Below the pieces are notes generated by a model, which saw only the letters and a program-made list of their open reading frames with translations, was not told where the DNA came from and searched no databases. Positions 48,592-50,385 of a stretch of 50,385 nt of DNA are shown here, piece by piece (position 1 is the stretch's first letter; each line of letters starts with the position of its first letter). The translations under genes and the position numbers were made by a program. The stretch is from Hyphomicrobiales bacterium (GTDB taxonomy: Bacteria > Pseudomonadota > Alphaproteobacteria > Rhizobiales > JACESI01), in assembly GCA_039973685.1 (NCBI GenBank), contig JBDWKL010000034.1:1-50385 (forward strand), read 5' to 3'.

Positions 48592-48688
48592 TCCACGATA
48601 ACAAATGCTGATTGCCCAATCTGTACTTAAAATTTGATGTGAAAGCCCTGCCTCAACTAGCGTCTCCCAAATTGTTGGAGAATTCGCA

Positions 48689-50383
48689 ATGTTGAAAAAC
48701 GTTGAGCGTAAGGGTGTTTGGAAAGATGGAACGGGCAAAGGGCGCAAAACCCCTAAGGGCCGTCAACTCGATGATCAGGCACTGATTGATGTACGTGAAC
48801 TGCTTGGCGACAAGCCACGCCGTCGTGATTTATTGATTGAGCACCTGCATCTTGTCCAAGATAAATTCAAATGCCTTTCATCAGACCATCTTCGCGCACT
48901 GGCCGAAGAGATGAAGCTTGCACAAGCGGAAGTCTATGAAGTTGCAACCTTCTATGCTCACTTTGATGTTGTGCGTGAAGGCGAGCAAACGCCGCCAGAT
49001 CTAACGATACGTGTGTGCGACAGTCTTTCTTGTGAATTGGCAGGCGCTCAAGAACTTTTAAAAGACCTTGGCGATAAATATGGCGGTGGTGGTAATGTCC
49101 GCGTTCTTCGTGCGCCTTGCATGGGTCGTTGTGACACAGCGCCAACGTTAGAACTTGGTCATAACCACATTGATCTTGCGACAGTTGAGAAGGTTGAAGC
49201 AGCCGTTGAAAGCGGTGATACGCATCACAAGATGCCAGATTATCAAAAGTTTGACGCTTACAAAGCAGACGGCGGTTACGAGACACTCACTAAACTGCGT
49301 GGTGGCAGTCAAACAGCAGATGAAGTGCAAGACACTATTCTTGAAGCAGGCCTTCGCGGTCTCGGTGGTGCGGGCTTCCCATCTGGCAAAAAGTGGTCAT
49401 TCGTTCGCGCTGAAGCTGGACCTCGCTATCTTGCCGTCAACGGTGATGAAGGCGAACCGGGTACATTCAAAGACCGCTATTACCTAGAGCGCACGCCGCA
49501 CCTGTTTCTTGAAGGCATGTTGATTGCTGCTTGGGCAGTGGAAGCAGACACTTGCTTCATCTATATGCGCGATGAATATCCAGCGGTGCTTGAAATTCTA
49601 GCAACTGAAATCAAAGCGCTTGAAGCCGCTGGTCTTGTGGCTGAAGGTTATATCGACCTTCGTCGCGGTGCTGGCGCTTATATTTGCGGCGAAGAAAGCG
49701 CGATGATCGAATCGATTGAAGGCAAGCGCGGCATCCCGCGCCATCGTCCGCCATTCGTGGCACAAGTTGGCGTCTTCAATCGCCCGACCTTGGTGCACAA
49801 CGTTGAATCGTTGCTTTGGATCACCCGCATCATGCGTGAAGGGCCACAAGTGCTATCATCCACTGAGAAGAACGGTCGCAAAGGCCTGCGTTCTTATTCA
49901 GTCTCTGGCCGTGTCAAAGAACCGGGCGTGAAACTGCTTCCTGCTGGCTCCACGATCACAGACATTATTGACGCTTGCGGCGGCATGTTAGATGGCCATG
50001 AATTCAAAGCCTACCAACCGGGCGGCCCATCTTCTGGCCTCCTGCCCGCCTCCATCAACGATGTACCGCTTGATTTTGATACATTGCAACCGCTCGGCAC
50101 ATTCATCGGTTCTGCGGCGGTTGTGGTTCTGTCAGATAAAGACAGCGCCCGCGATGCAGCGCTCAATATGCTGAAGTTCTTTGAAGATGAAAGCTGCGGC
50201 CAATGTACGCCGTGTCGTTCTGGCTGCGAGAAGGCTGTGAAACTCATGCAAGCAGACACGTGGGACCAAGACCTTCTTACGGACCTATGCGACGTGATGG
50301 CAGACGCCTCCATCTGCGGCCTCGGCCAAGCAGCGCCAAATCCGATTAAATTGACCATGAAGCATTTTCCGGATGAAGTGTGA
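48689..50383 (+). CDS. fdh1B: NAD-dependent formate dehydrogenase beta subunit, fused NuoE-NuoF type
   Basis: The subunit takes electrons from the Mo/W formate dehydrogenase alpha subunit through Fe-S clusters and FMN to NAD. The 564-residue protein joins two complex I modules. Residues 1 to about 170 are NuoE-like, with [2Fe-2S] ligands Cys110, Cys115, Cys144 and Cys148. Residues from about 200 are NuoF-like, with GLRGLGGAGFPSGKKWSF (NADH), NGDEGEPGTFKDRYYLERTPH (FMN), [20 protein letters not shown], and [16 protein letters not shown] ([4Fe-4S]). This matches the fused Fdh1B of Methylobacterium extorquens; Cupriavidus-type fds genes keep the two parts separate. GGAG lies eight bases before the ATG. 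The stop overlaps a following ATG (TGATG at the right edge), probably the alpha subunit. Confidence 0.9.
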   Translation: MLKNVERKGVWKDGTGKGRKTPKGRQLDDQALIDVRELLGDKPRRRDLLIEHLHLVQDKFKCLSSDHLRALAEEMKLAQAEVYEVATFYAHFDVVREGEQTPPDLTIRVCDSLSCELAGAQELLKDLGDKYGGGGNVRVLRAPCMGRCDTAPTLELGHNHIDLATVEKVEAAVESGDTHHKMPDYQKFDAYKADGGYETLTKLRGGSQTADEVQDTILEAGLRGLGGAGFPSGKKWSFVRAEAGPRYLAVNGDEGEPGTFKDRYYLERTPHLFLEGMLIAAWAVEADTCFIYMRDEYPAVLEILATEIKALEAAGLVAEGYIDLRRGAGAYICGEESAMIESIEGKRGIPRHRPPFVAQVGVFNRPTLVHNVESLLWITRIMREGPQVLSSTEKNGRKGLRSYSVSGRVKEPGVKLLPAGSTITDIIDACGGMLDGHEFKAYQPGGPSSGLLPASINDVPLDFDTLQPLGTFIGSAAVVVLSDKDSARDAALNMLKFFEDESCGQCTPCRSGCEKAVKLMQADTWDQDLLTDLCDVMADASICGLGQAAPNPIKLTMKHFPDEV

Positions 50384-50385
50384 TG

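Overview
The window looks like a chromosomal core-gene stretch of an alphaproteobacterium, most likely a marine-type Hyphomicrobiales (Rhizobiales). Reasons: moderate GC; the gene order clpP-clpX-lon-hupB-nuo-birA-rnj-mce-DUF1467-proS-lolC-lolD-dnaE, which I know from Sinorhizobium-type chromosomes; short alphaproteobacterial ProS without an editing insertion; LexA boxes of the alphaproteobacterial GTTC-N7-GTTC type; and ribosomal protein S2 and NuoE proteins that both carry a C-terminal helix-hairpin-helix extension. There are no insertion sequences, prophage genes or CRISPR arrays.

Layout. Positions 1-8314 (minus strand): the envelope and translation cluster pyrH-frr-uppS-cdsA-dxr-rseP-bamA-lpxD (lpxD runs off the left edge). 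8429-10688: rpsB-tsf with a structured rpsB leader, an intercistronic hairpin and a terminator. 10748-17902: proS-lolC-lolD, then a 31-codon SOS-type small ORF with a LexA box inside its promoter, a second LexA box, and dnaE. 17903-18430: a gene-free interval with a probable plus-strand small RNA and a 35-bp tandem repeat. 18431-37270: one very long minus-strand run nuoA-B-C-D-(membrane ORF)-E-F-(repeat ORF)-G-H-I-J-K-L-M-N-birA-rnj-mce-DUF1467. 37668-38084: tRNA-Asp and tRNA-Val. 38201-44865: hupB, lon (with a CIRCE element upstream), clpX, clpP and tig. 45019-45103: tRNA-Leu. From 45500 onward the plus strand carries glnB (sigma-54 promoter), glnA, a LysR regulator and a fused NuoE-NuoF-type formate dehydrogenase beta subunit, whose partner gene begins at the right edge.

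Function. The left part makes and inserts the outer membrane (lipid A, isoprenoid carrier, phospholipid precursor, BamA, Lol lipoprotein export) next to translation factors. The centre encodes respiratory complex I with two unrecognised extra ORFs. The right part is protein quality control, nitrogen assimilation and formate oxidation.

Most worth a second look: (1) the 31-aa SOS-controlled membrane peptide ahead of dnaE, which resembles the Caulobacter division inhibitor SidA in size, regulation and probably position; (2) the 76-aa protein with three SREDLRF repeats translationally coupled to nuoF; (3) a perfect HrcA/CIRCE operator upstream of lon; (4) the shared HhH tail on S2 and NuoE; (5) a probable sRNA beside proS. 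All family assignments come from reading motifs and from memory; no database search was run.
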